Shown here piece after piece: positions 9,636 through 17,141 of a DNA stretch of 38,588 bases. This DNA comes from Chitinophaga pinensis (lineage in GTDB: Bacteria; Bacteroidota; Bacteroidia; Chitinophagales; Chitinophagaceae), in contig CAMBDE010000014.1 in NCBI GenBank assembly GCA_945865295.1, forward strand, positions 1 to 38,588, written 5' to 3'. The notes beneath the pieces are model-generated. The model was not told where the DNA came from. It was given only the letters and a program-made list of their open reading frames with translations, and searched no databases. The position numbers and the translations under genes were made by a program. Every line of letters begins with the position of its first letter. Position 1 is the stretch's first letter.

Positions 9636-11111
9636 TTATGCTATATGTTTTAAAATCAAGGCTTTGACTTCGCTCATTGGAATTCTTTCCTGTTGCATAC
9701 TATCTCTATATCGAATAGTGACCGTATTGTCTTCTTTTGTTTGATGATCGATGGTCACGCAGAATGGCGTTCCTATTGCATCCTGTCTTCTGTAACGTTT
9801 TCCAATGGCATCTTTTTCTTCATAAAAGCAATGGAATGAAGGCTTACATTCGTCCATTAAAGCTTTAGCCAATTCAGGTAATCCATCTTTTTTTGTCAAT
9901 GGCAATACAGCTAATTTTAATGGTGCCAATTTTGTAGGCAAATGCAAAACAACTCTTGAATCAGTGGTACCGTCTTCTTTTTGAATGGTTTCTTCTTCAT
10001 ATGCATTGGATAGAAGCAATAAAAACATTCTATCTAAGCCTATCGAAGTTTCAATCACATAAGGCACATAATGCTGATTGATTTCTGTATCAAAATATTG
10101 TAATTTCTTTTTACTGAATTCTTGATGACGCGTTAAATCATAATCTGTTCTTGAGTGTATCCCTTCTACTTCTTTAAACCCAAAAGGAAATTCATATTCA
10201 ATATCTAAAGCGGCATCTGCATAATGGGCTAATTTAATATGGTCATGAAAACGGTATTTTTTTGCTGGAATACCCAAACTTAAATGCCAATTCATACGCT
10301 CATTTTTCCAATGCTCATACCACTCTTTTTGAGAACCTGGCTTTACAAAAAATTGCATTTCCATTTGCTCAAACTCACGCATTCTAAATATAAATTGACG
10401 CGCTACAATTTCATTTCTAAAGGCCTTCCCTGTTTGTGCAATACCAAAAGGAATTTTCATCCTTGCCGTTTTTTGCACATTCAAGAAATTAACAAAAATA
10501 CCTTGTGCAGTTTCTGGTCTTAGATAGATTGTATTAGCATCTTCTGCTACAGAACCTAATTCTGTAGAGAACATTAAATTAAATTGACGAATCTCTGTCC
10601 AGTTACTTGTTCCACTTACACTACACTGTATTTTATTTGTTTGGATCAATATGCCTAAACCTGCAAAATCATCCTTCGCAAGCAAGGCTTCCATATCCGC
10701 TAGTAATTGTGCAGCAAGATCACGCAATGCGGCACCTCCATCGGCTGCCTTAGCTGCTTCTTCATTTAACTTATCTGCATGTGCTTCAATTAAATGGTCT
10801 ACACGGTATCTTTTTTTACTGTCCTTATTGTCAATCAATGGGTCACTAAAACTATCTACGTGACCACTTGCCTTCCAAGTAGTTGGATGCATGAAAATGG
10901 CAGCGTCAATACCCACAATATTTTCGTTCATCTGGGTCATGCTCTTCCACCAATCATCGCGAATATTCTTTTTTAATTGTGCACCATAAGGACCGTAATC
11001 ATACACTGCACTTAATCCATCATAGATTTCACTACTAGGAAACACGAATCCGTATTCTTTGGCATGCGAAATGATTGCTTGTAATGTATTGTCTGTAACT
11101 GTCTTACTCAT
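9636..11111 (-). CDS. glyS: glycyl-tRNA synthetase (alpha2, single-chain type)
   Basis: A class II synthetase that charges tRNA-Gly. It is the dimeric one-chain type, not the alpha2beta2 GlyQ/GlyS type of Proteobacteria. Visible are the N-terminal GLSAVYDYGPYG signature, motif 2 (FRNEIVARQFIFRMREFEQME), motif 3 (IGLDRMF) and a C-terminal anticodon-binding domain (LAVLPLTKK onward). The frame can be extended three codons to a TTG at 11120, but the ATG at 11111 (MSKTVTDN, 491 residues) is preferred because a promoter box TATATTTG occupies 11118-11125. It is downstream of dtd and mazG, yet seems to have this promoter of its own. Confidence 0.97.
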   Translation of the reverse strand: MSKTVTDNTLQAIISHAKEYGFVFPSSEIYDGLSAVYDYGPYGAQLKKNIRDDWWKSMTQMNENIVGIDAAIFMHPTTWKASGHVDSFSDPLIDNKDSKKRYRVDHLIEAHADKLNEEAAKAADGGAALRDLAAQLLADMEALLAKDDFAGLGILIQTNKIQCSVSGTSNWTEIRQFNLMFSTELGSVAEDANTIYLRPETAQGIFVNFLNVQKTARMKIPFGIAQTGKAFRNEIVARQFIFRMREFEQMEMQFFVKPGSQKEWYEHWKNERMNWHLSLGIPAKKYRFHDHIKLAHYADAALDIEYEFPFGFKEVEGIHSRTDYDLTRHQEFSKKKLQYFDTEINQHYVPYVIETSIGLDRMFLLLLSNAYEEETIQKEDGTTDSRVVLHLPTKLAPLKLAVLPLTKKDGLPELAKALMDECKPSFHCFYEEKDAIGKRYRRQDAIGTPFCVTIDHQTKEDNTVTIRYRDSMQQERIPMSEVKALILKHIA

Positions 11112-11117
11112 AGTTTG

Positions 11118-11125
11118 CAAATATA
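11118..11125 (-). promoter_or_regulatory. -7 promoter box TATATTTG for glyS
   Basis: Exact TAnnTTTG match on the minus strand, 6 bases before the preferred ATG, in the short gap after mazG. It would give an almost leaderless transcript. It also argues against the alternative TTG start, which overlaps the box. Confidence 0.55.
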
Positions 11126-11138
11126 GGTCGAGAAAGGA

Positions 11139-11480
11139 TTATGGTTGTAATTTTTCATTGTTTTGGTGCCTTTCTTTGTCTCGAATGGTTTTCTTTTGGA
11201 TATTTTTCTCCAATGCCGCAGTCAAATCAACACCTGTTTGATTGGCTAAGCAAATCAACACAAATAGCACATCCGCCATCTCATCCCCTAGGTCGGCACT
11301 TGCTTCCTTATTTTTAAAGGATTGATCCCCATATTTGCGCACCATTAACCTAGATAATTCCCCTACTTCTTCCATCAAGACACCTAAATTGGTTAACTCA
11401 CTAAAATAGTTGACACCAAAAGTCTTGATCCATTCATCTACCTGATCTTGTGCTGCTTGAATTGTAATTTGATTGGACAT
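11139..11480 (-). CDS. MazG-like nucleotide pyrophosphohydrolase
   Basis: 113 residues, the size of a single-domain MazG/dUTPase-like all-alpha NTP pyrophosphohydrolase. The metal-binding motifs are seen as EEVGE (near residue 37) and DEMAD (near 70), followed by a helix with LANQTGVDL and a conserved Lys-rich end (NIQKKTIRDKERH). The family hydrolyses nucleoside triphosphates to monophosphate and pyrophosphate, often as house-cleaning. The exact substrate cannot be read. It starts 1 base after the dtd stop, so the two form a tight operon of two quality-control enzymes. Confidence 0.88.
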   Translation of the reverse strand: MSNQITIQAAQDQVDEWIKTFGVNYFSELTNLGVLMEEVGELSRLMVRKYGDQSFKNKEASADLGDEMADVLFVLICLANQTGVDLTAALEKNIQKKTIRDKERHQNNEKLQP

Positions 11481-11481
11481 A

Positions 11482-11934
11482 TTAATCTCTGTTTTTTGAA
11501 TCTATTAAAATAGTGACTGGGCCATCATTAATGAGTGCGACTTTCATGTCTGCCCCAAATTGTCCGGTGGCAATTGGCTTACCAAGATCCTTCGACAATT
11601 GTAGGATCATCTGTTCATAAATTGGAATTGCTATCTCTGGTTTTGCGGCTGCAATATAAGAAGGTCGATTCCCCTTTTTAGTGGCGGCATACAATGTGAA
11701 TTGACTAATCAATAAGATGGATCCACCCATTTCTTGCACACTATGGTTCATGACCCCTTCTGCATCATCAAAAATGCGCATCTGCACCAGCTTATTGGAA
11801 ATCCATTGAATATCCTCTAATGTATCCTCATTTTGAATGCCCAATAAGACCATTAAGCCTGCTTGAATGGCCCCAACAATCGCTCCATCTACTTTGACAC
11901 TGGCCTCCGTTACTCTCTGTATTACGACTCTCAT
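11482..11934 (-). CDS. dtd: D-aminoacyl-tRNA deacylase
   Basis: 150 residues, the full usual length. It hydrolyses D-amino acids (and misattached Gly) from tRNA, guarding translation. The two active-site signatures are present: SQFTLY near residue 78, and NDGPVT near 137, which holds the Gly-cisPro selectivity motif. The start MRVVIQRV is the standard family start. It is the first gene of a minus-strand group with mazG and, downstream, glyS. The grouping with a synthetase gene is suggestive of translation quality control but may be chance. Confidence 0.95.
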   Translation of the reverse strand: MRVVIQRVTEASVKVDGAIVGAIQAGLMVLLGIQNEDTLEDIQWISNKLVQMRIFDDAEGVMNHSVQEMGGSILLISQFTLYAATKKGNRPSYIAAAKPEIAIPIYEQMILQLSKDLGKPIATGQFGADMKVALINDGPVTILIDSKNRD

Positions 11935-11963
11935 AAAGATGCTATTTACGACGTGAAGATAAA

Positions 11964-11971
11964 CAAAACTA
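11964..11971 (-). promoter_or_regulatory. -7 promoter box TAGTTTTG for dtd-mazG
   Basis: Exact TAnnTTTG match on the minus strand, about 30 bases before the dtd ATG, in the divergent gap with the flippase gene. Confidence 0.5.
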
Positions 11972-12002
11972 TTTTCACTAATTTAGCTGTAATTTCAACA
12001 CC

Positions 12003-13487
12003 TTGAGTAGTATTAAAAAATTAGTCAGTCAAACCGCATGGTACGGACTTAGTTCAATAGCCGCAAGGTTTATTAGCTATTTGCTTACCCCTTATTTAAC
12101 CTATAAGCTTTCAGATATTGCTTATGGGGAGAATTCGATTGTCTATGCTTTTATTCCCTTTTTGAATGTCATTGTGACCCACGGCATGGAGACCGCCTAT
12201 TTCAAATTCGGAACCAAAGAAAACGAGGAGGAGATTTATAATACCAGTAGCTTTTCAATGCTATTTGTTACCATACTAGTTTTAATTGGCTTGTTCACTT
12301 GGAAACTTCCATTGGCAGAACTTTTACAAATTACTGCCCACCCCGAATACATTAGCTTACTAGCTTGGATCGTTGCGCTAGACGCCTTGACGACCATTCC
12401 ATTTTCAAGACTAAGAATGCAAGAACGTCCCAAGAAATTTGCCATGATCAAAATTGTTGGCATCTTAATCAATATACTTGCCACCTATAGCTTCATCAGT
12501 CTTTTACCAAATTATGTAGCAACACATCCAACTAGTTTTTTACAAGATTGGTATCGACCAAATTGGGAAGTAGGTTATATTTTAATAGCGGGTATTGTGC
12601 AAAATGTTTTTGTAATGCTTTTGTTACAAAAAGAAATTAGATCCATCCGTTTTAAATTCAATTTTAAACTTTGGTGGAGCATGATGGCTTTTGCAGTGCC
12701 CCTTATTTTAGTAGGTTTTGGTGGGATGATCAATGAAACATTAGACCGTATCATGTTGGGATGGTGGGGCCCTGGAGCAACTGCAGATGAAAATAAGGCC
12801 ATGGTGGGTGTATATAGTGCCTGTTATAAATTAGCTATTTTAATTACCATATCCATACAAGCATTCCGCATGGGTGCTGAACCGTTTTTCTTCAAACAAG
12901 CCGAAACAGATCAAGCGCAAAAAACATATGCTAAAGTCATGAAATTTTTTGTGATCAGTTTATGTGTGATGTTCTTATCTGTCATGTTATACATTGATAT
13001 TTGGAAATTATTTATTCAAAATCAAGCCATGTATGTGGGCCTTAAAGTGGTGCCTATTTTACTCATTGCAAATATGTTTTTAGGCGTTTACTATAACTTA
13101 AGTATCTGGTATAAACTAAGTAATAAAACCATGGCAGGCGCCTGGATCACCTTATTAGGCGCCTTCATCACGATTGTCATCAACTATTTTGCGATACCTC
13201 ATTTTGGTTATATGGCGAGTGCTTGGGCCACTTTCTTTTGTTATGGCACCATGATGATTGTGAGTTATTTATGGGGACAACGCGTTTATCCTGTGCCTTA
13301 CGCCACCAAAAAATTAATTGCCTATTTTATCATTGCATTATTGGTGTATGGTATTAATTTATTGTTACACCTTGTTTCAACAAATCAACCTTTCAATTAT
13401 TTATTTGCAACCATCTTACTTTTTGCATTCATCGTATTTGTTGCTCGCATCGAAAGAAAAGATTTGCAATCCATCTTTAAAAAATAA
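12003..13487 (+). CDS. polysaccharide flippase, Wzx/MATE-like (lipopolysaccharide or exopolysaccharide export)
   Basis: 494 residues of mostly hydrophobic helices, about 12-14 membrane segments, with the start SIKKLVSQTAWYGLSSIAARFISYLLTP typical of the polysaccharide biosynthesis/MOP superfamily. These proteins flip lipid-linked sugar units across the inner membrane. The start is TTG at 12003: the frame is closed upstream by a TAA at 11979-11981, no ATG lies between, and the family N-terminus matches from this codon. No glycosyltransferases are nearby, so the substrate is unknown. The fRMsr gene follows after 5 bases. Confidence 0.87.
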   Translation: MSSIKKLVSQTAWYGLSSIAARFISYLLTPYLTYKLSDIAYGENSIVYAFIPFLNVIVTHGMETAYFKFGTKENEEEIYNTSSFSMLFVTILVLIGLFTWKLPLAELLQITAHPEYISLLAWIVALDALTTIPFSRLRMQERPKKFAMIKIVGILINILATYSFISLLPNYVATHPTSFLQDWYRPNWEVGYILIAGIVQNVFVMLLLQKEIRSIRFKFNFKLWWSMMAFAVPLILVGFGGMINETLDRIMLGWWGPGATADENKAMVGVYSACYKLAILITISIQAFRMGAEPFFFKQAETDQAQKTYAKVMKFFVISLCVMFLSVMLYIDIWKLFIQNQAMYVGLKVVPILLIANMFLGVYYNLSIWYKLSNKTMAGAWITLLGAFITIVINYFAIPHFGYMASAWATFFCYGTMMIVSYLWGQRVYPVPYATKKLIAYFIIALLVYGINLLLHLVSTNQPFNYLFATILLFAFIVFVARIERKDLQSIFKK

Positions 13488-13492
13488 AATAA

Positions 13493-13969
13493 GTGGCAGA
13501 AGATTTAGTACTCCAACATGGAGATAAAAAAACACAGTACGAATCCTTGATCCCTCAAATCAAAGGCTTGATGACTGGAGAGGATAATTTAATTGCCAAC
13601 CTTGGGAATATTGCAGCGGCATTGAAAGAGCAGTTCAATTGGTTATGGGTTGGTTTTTATTGGGTTGTCGATGATGAATTGGTATTAGCCCCTTTTCAAG
13701 GACCAGTGGCTTGTACCAGAATCAAGAAAGGCCGTGGCGTTTGCGGAACAAGTTGGGAAAAAGGGATGACCTTAATTGTGGAAGATGTTGAAAAATTTCC
13801 AGGACATATCGCATGCAGCAGCGCATCCAGATCAGAAATTGTAGTACCTGTTTTTCAAAATGGTCAAATAGTAGGTGTTTTAGATGTAGATAGTACCGAA
13901 TTAGCGCATTTTGATCGCATTGATCAAGTGTATTTAGAGGAAATTGTAGGGTTCTTAGACCAATTTTAA
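13493..13969 (+). CDS. msrC: free methionine-(R)-sulfoxide reductase (GAF-domain)
   Basis: 158 residues forming one GAF domain. The three cysteines of the fRMsr family are at C74 (VACTRI), C84 (GVCGTS) and C108 (GHIACSS). Their 10 and 24 residue spacing is that of E. coli fRMsr (C84, C94, C118). It reduces free Met-(R)-sulfoxide in oxidative stress repair. The start is GTG at 13493: the codon directly before is an in-frame TAA, and the next ATG would remove about 27 residues. The gene lies 5 bases after the flippase, probably cotranscribed. Confidence 0.93.
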   Translation: MAEDLVLQHGDKKTQYESLIPQIKGLMTGEDNLIANLGNIAAALKEQFNWLWVGFYWVVDDELVLAPFQGPVACTRIKKGRGVCGTSWEKGMTLIVEDVEKFPGHIACSSASRSEIVVPVFQNGQIVGVLDVDSTELAHFDRIDQVYLEEIVGFLDQF

Positions 13970-13980
13970 AAAATATCGTT

Positions 13981-13988
13981 TAAGTTTG
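13981..13988 (+). promoter_or_regulatory. -7 promoter box TAAGTTTG for tRNA-Leu
   Basis: Exact TAnnTTTG match ending 10 bases before the mature tRNA 5' end, so it would start the transcript a few bases ahead of the tRNA. Confidence 0.55.
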
Positions 13989-13998
13989 CAGCCCCTAA

Positions 13999-14080
13999 GC
14001 GGATGTGGCGAAATTGGCAGACGCACTAGACTTAGGATCTAGCGCCGCGAGGCGTGTGGGTTCGACCCCCTCCATCCGCA
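13999..14080 (+). tRNA. tRNA-Leu (anticodon UAG)
   Basis: An 82-base class II tRNA with a perfect 7-bp acceptor stem (GCGGATG/CATCCGC) and A as discriminator. It has a D arm GCG/CGC, an anticodon stem CTAGA/TCTAG with loop CTTAGGA giving anticodon TAG, and a long variable arm (CGCC GCGA GGCG). The T arm has loop TTCGACC. CCA is not encoded. The T stem as drawn (GTGGG with CCCTC) has one T-T mismatch at its second pair. Confidence 0.95.
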
Positions 14081-14083
14081 CAG

Positions 14084-14109
14084 AAAAGGCCCCAATTTGG
14101 GGCCTTTTT
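14084..14109 (+). terminator. rho-independent terminator after tRNA-Leu
   Basis: Perfect 10-bp stem AAAAGGCCCC/GGGGCCTTTT with a 5-base loop, continuing into the T run. It lies 3 bases past the tRNA end. Confidence 0.92.
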
Positions 14110-14143
14110 ACTATTATAATGCCTTATTTAAAACCAAAAATTG

Positions 14144-14151
14144 TACCTTCG
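14144..14151 (+). promoter_or_regulatory. -7-like promoter box TACCTTCG for tig
   Basis: Seven of eight matches to TAnnTTTG, 41 bases before the ATG, lying just after the tRNA terminator. A separate promoter is expected here. Confidence 0.45.
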
Positions 14152-14192
14152 CCCCCCTTAAACATTTCAATTAAGCAGTAAAAGCAAGACCT

Positions 14193-15554
14193 ATGGCAAC
14201 CATAAAAAGAACCAACATTGCGCCTTTAAATGACCAATTAACGGTGACTATTTCAAAAGCAGATTATTTAACGACCTACGAAACAAGTTTAAAAAAACAA
14301 GCCAAAACGGCCAATATTCCAGGATTCAGAAAAGGAATGGTACCAGCGGGAATGATTAAAAAAATGTATGGACAAGCAATTTTCAGCGATGTGATTTTAA
14401 AATCGGTAGAGAATGAGATGAACCAGTATATGTCTAAGGAGCAGATAGACATTTTTGCACAACCACTTCCAATGGCCACTACATTTGCCAACATGGACCA
14501 TAACAATCCAACAGATTATGATTTCTCTTTTGAAATTGGATTAAAGCCAACATTTGAAGTAAAAACAAAAGAGATTAAAGTAAAGCGCTATAAAATTCAA
14601 GTCACTGACGAGATGATTCAAAGCGAAGTAGAGCGTCTGCAAATCAGAAATGGTAACATGACTGAGCCTGAATTGTCAACTAGTGAAGACAATGTATTGA
14701 ATGTGACTTTCATTGAATCAGATAAAGAAGGTAATGAAATTGAAGGGGGTATCAAAAAAGATAATTCTTTATTGATTAAATATTTTAGTGAAAAACAAAG
14801 AAAGCAATTCATTGGCAAAAAGAACGGTGACGCCGTTGTGATTCAATTAAGCAAAGCCTTTGAGGACAAAGAACTAGATATCATTTTAAATGATTTAGCA
14901 TTAACAAAAGCCGATGCCGAAAAATACTTTAAACTAGTGATTACCAAAGTTGGCTTAGTTGAAAAAGCACCTTTAGACGAAACATTATTTACTGTAACCT
15001 ACCCGAATCAAGCCATCACCAATGTAGAAGAATTCAAGGCTGCAGTGCAGCAAGATATCGAAGGGTACTATGCGCAACAAGCAAAAAATCAAGTGCATGA
15101 TCAAATTTATCATGGCTTAAATGAACAAACAAAAATGGATTTCCCTGTTGCATTTTTAAAGCGTTGGTTGCAGAAAGGTGGAGACAAACAAAGAACAGAA
15201 GAAGAAGCAGAAAAAGAATATCCAGTTTTTCAAGATCAATTAAAGTGGACTGTCATTAGTACTCAATTAATTGCTGATCATAAAGTAGAAGTGGTGGCAG
15301 AAGATTTAAAGGGTTTTGCAAAACAACAATTGATGAGTTATATGGGTGGCCAATTAGGTGCATTGGGTGACAATGACCAATGGTTAGAAGATTATGCTGC
15401 ACGAATGATGCAAGACAGAAAATTTGTAGAAGATAGTTACCACAGAATTAGCACAGATAAATTATTCAACGCTTTAGAAGCAGAAGTGACTGCCAAAGAA
15501 GAACCAATCACAGCAGAGAAATTTGCAGATTTATTGAATAACCACAAGCACTAA
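14193..15554 (+). CDS. tig: trigger factor, ribosome-associated chaperone
   Basis: 453 residues, near the family length. The ribosome-docking signature GFRKGMVP lies near residue 45 in a typical N-terminal domain. The middle region, where the FKBP-type prolyl isomerase domain should be, is present in length but has few of the usual FKBP active-site motifs, so isomerase activity is doubtful. The C-terminal half is helical and charged, as in the chaperone arms. It is followed by clpP-clpP-clpX, the tig-clpP-clpX order known from many bacteria. Two hairpin terminators separate it from clpP. Confidence 0.95.
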   Translation: MATIKRTNIAPLNDQLTVTISKADYLTTYETSLKKQAKTANIPGFRKGMVPAGMIKKMYGQAIFSDVILKSVENEMNQYMSKEQIDIFAQPLPMATTFANMDHNNPTDYDFSFEIGLKPTFEVKTKEIKVKRYKIQVTDEMIQSEVERLQIRNGNMTEPELSTSEDNVLNVTFIESDKEGNEIEGGIKKDNSLLIKYFSEKQRKQFIGKKNGDAVVIQLSKAFEDKELDIILNDLALTKADAEKYFKLVITKVGLVEKAPLDETLFTVTYPNQAITNVEEFKAAVQQDIEGYYAQQAKNQVHDQIYHGLNEQTKMDFPVAFLKRWLQKGGDKQRTEEEAEKEYPVFQDQLKWTVISTQLIADHKVEVVAEDLKGFAKQQLMSYMGGQLGALGDNDQWLEDYAARMMQDRKFVEDSYHRISTDKLFNALEAEVTAKEEPITAEKFADLLNNHKH

Positions 15555-15573
15555 TTAGACCAATTTTGGAACT

Positions 15574-15612
15574 AATAATGATTTTGAAGCCCCCATTTCG
15601 GGGGCTTTTGTG
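15574..15612 (+). repeat. 39-bp direct repeat, copy 1 (contains a terminator)
   Basis: Identical over 39 bases to 15653-15691; start-to-start distance is 79 bases. It begins AATAATGATTTTG, spans a GC-rich hairpin and ends TTTTGTG. Confidence 0.97.
15587..15609 (+). terminator. rho-independent terminator 1 after tig
   Basis: Perfect 8-bp stem AAGCCCCC/GGGGGCTT with loop ATTTC and a short T run (TTTT then G). It lies 32 bases past the tig stop. It has an A pair on the far side and may act weakly both ways. Confidence 0.85.
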
Positions 15613-15649
15613 AAATAGCCTAATTTAAAAAATTATTAGGCTATTTCAC
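15610..15649. repeat. perfect 15-bp inverted repeat between the two terminator copies
   Basis: Left arm GTGAAATAGCCTAAT (15610-15624) and right arm ATTAGGCTATTTCAC (15635-15649) are exact reverse complements with a 10-base A/T loop. It fills almost the whole space between the two 39-bp repeats. It could form a third, AT-rich hairpin or be a protein site. Confidence 0.93.
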
Positions 15650-15652
15650 ACC

Positions 15653-15691
15653 AATAATGATTTTGAAGCCCCCATTTCGGGGGCTTTTGTG
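15653..15691 (+). repeat. 39-bp direct repeat, copy 2 (contains a terminator)
   Basis: Exact copy of 15574-15612. The flanks differ on both sides, so the identity stops sharply. Confidence 0.97.
15666..15688 (+). terminator. rho-independent terminator 2, duplicate of terminator 1
   Basis: Same 8-bp stem, loop and T run as terminator 1. It lies upstream of the clpP promoter region, so readthrough from tig meets two terminators. Confidence 0.8.
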
Positions 15692-15753
15692 TTTCCCCCT
15701 TGTTTTGGGCTAAATTTGGCACTCTTTTTGCAATAGCTTAGGAGAATAGGTTT

Positions 15754-15761
15754 TACCTTTA
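15754..15761 (+). promoter_or_regulatory. possible -7 box TACCTTTA for the clpP operon
   Basis: Seven of eight matches to TAnnTTTG, 19 bases before the clpP ATG. A TTTG at 15727-15730 lies 23 bases upstream. An exact TAAATTTG also occurs at 15711-15718, so two start sites are possible. Confidence 0.4.
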
Positions 15762-15780
15762 CAATCTGAAAAAAGCAATT

Positions 15781-16467
15781 ATGAACATAGGAAAAGAATT
15801 TGAAAAATACGCGATCAAACATAGAGGGATCGGAAGTAATAGTCTTCATCAATACCAAAATAGTGTGACCAATTTGACACCCTATATTATTGAAGAAAGA
15901 CCAATGAATGTGGCAAGCATGGATGTGTTTAGCCGTTTAATGATGGATAGAATCATTTTCTTAGGAGAAGGCATCAATGACTATGTAGCCAATATCGTTA
16001 CAGCGCAGTTGCTTTTTCTTGAAAGTACAGACCGCACAAAGGACATTCAAATGTATATCAATAGTCCAGGCGGCAGCGTATATGCTGGATTGGGCATTTA
16101 TGATACCATGCAATTCATTAGTCCAGATGTGGCTACTATTTGTACGGGCATGGCTGCAAGCATGGGAGCCATTTTATTATGTGCAGGTGTAGAAGGTAAA
16201 AGAACAGCATTAAGACATAGTCGAATCATGTTACACCAACCTAGTGGTGCTATTGGAGGACAAGCATCTGATATTGAAATTACCGCAAGAGAAATCAAGA
16301 AATTAAAACACGAGCTATACGAGGTCATTGCCACACATACCCATAAGGATGTGGAGTTGGTTGCAAAAGATTGTGATAGAGATTTCTGGATGACTGCTGC
16401 CGAAGGTAAAGCCTATGGTTTGGTAGATGAAGTGTTGTTAACCAACCCAAGAAAATTAAAAAAATAA
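15781..16467 (+). CDS. clpP: ATP-dependent Clp protease proteolytic subunit ClpP (first paralogue)
   Basis: 228 residues; serine peptidase of family S14 that forms a barrel and degrades proteins fed by ClpX. The triad reads as S127 (GMAASMGA), H152 (LHQPSG) and D201 (DRDFW), with the same 25 and 49 residue spacing as E. coli S97, H122 and D171. The N-terminus is about 30 residues longer than the mature E. coli enzyme, consistent with a propeptide or an N-terminal extension. It is the first gene of clpP-clpP-clpX, 23 bases ahead of the second paralogue. Confidence 0.96.
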   Translation: MNIGKEFEKYAIKHRGIGSNSLHQYQNSVTNLTPYIIEERPMNVASMDVFSRLMMDRIIFLGEGINDYVANIVTAQLLFLESTDRTKDIQMYINSPGGSVYAGLGIYDTMQFISPDVATICTGMAASMGAILLCAGVEGKRTALRHSRIMLHQPSGAIGGQASDIEITAREIKKLKHELYEVIATHTHKDVELVAKDCDRDFWMTAAEGKAYGLVDEVLLTNPRKLKK

Positions 16468-16490
16468 TTATACTAATTTAAACTGTTTAT

Positions 16491-17114
16491 ATGATACCCG
16501 CCAATCGTTTTTTAATGGAAGAAGAGGAAGAACATAGAGAAGATAAAAAAGAAGATAATGCACCCTCTTTTTTGAACAAGAAAATGGAACAAATCTTTTT
16601 TGAAAAAAGAGCTATCTATTTATGGGGCATTGTAGACGATAAATCTGCAAGAGATATTGTAACTAAACTTTTATTACTGGATGCAGACAAGTCAGGAGAA
16701 CCCATCCATTTTTATATCAATAGTCCAGGCGGTGTGGTGACTAGTGGGATGGTGATGTTTGATACAATGAACTTAATTAAGAGCCCTGTGCATACCATTT
16801 GTATGGGCTTAGCAGCAAGTATGGGCTCTATCTTATTGAGTATGGGTGAAAAAGGAAAGCGCACTATTTTTCCGCATGGCGAAGTGATGATTCATCAGCC
16901 GAGTTTAGGTGGCTATTTTCAAGCTACCAGTGCAGACATCGAAATTCAGGCAGAACAAATTAGAAAGACAAAAGAATTAGGTGCTCAAATTTTAGCGAAG
17001 AATTGTGGTAAATCAATAGAACAAATTATGGCTGATTTTGACAGAGATTACTGGATGAATGCCAAAGAGGCGGTTGAATATGGTATCGTAGATAAAATTG
17101 CTAAGAGCTTATAA
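16491..17114 (+). CDS. clpP: ATP-dependent Clp protease proteolytic subunit ClpP (second paralogue)
   Basis: 207 residues; a second S14 ClpP right after the first, clearly diverged from it. Triad S110 (GLAASMGS), H135 (IHQPSLGG) and D186 (DRDYW), so it should be active. A two-residue insertion in the loop after the His (YFQATSAD) distinguishes it. The N-terminus is very acidic (EEEEEHREDKKED), unlike the first copy, and could affect assembly or ClpX docking. The pair may form mixed two-ring barrels, as known for other bacteria with two ClpPs; that is inference. clpX follows after 27 bases. Confidence 0.95.
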   Translation: MIPANRFLMEEEEEHREDKKEDNAPSFLNKKMEQIFFEKRAIYLWGIVDDKSARDIVTKLLLLDADKSGEPIHFYINSPGGVVTSGMVMFDTMNLIKSPVHTICMGLAASMGSILLSMGEKGKRTIFPHGEVMIHQPSLGGYFQATSADIEIQAEQIRKTKELGAQILAKNCGKSIEQIMADFDRDYWMNAKEAVEYGIVDKIAKSL

Positions 17115-17141
17115 TCAATAGCCCTTCATAAATTGCTTAAA

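Noticed and set aside
15646-15858. Minus-strand open frame of 70 codons over the clpP leader.
   Set aside because: It runs through two terminators' sequence and the start of clpP, has no recognisable likeness, and looks like a by-product of AT-rich sequence.
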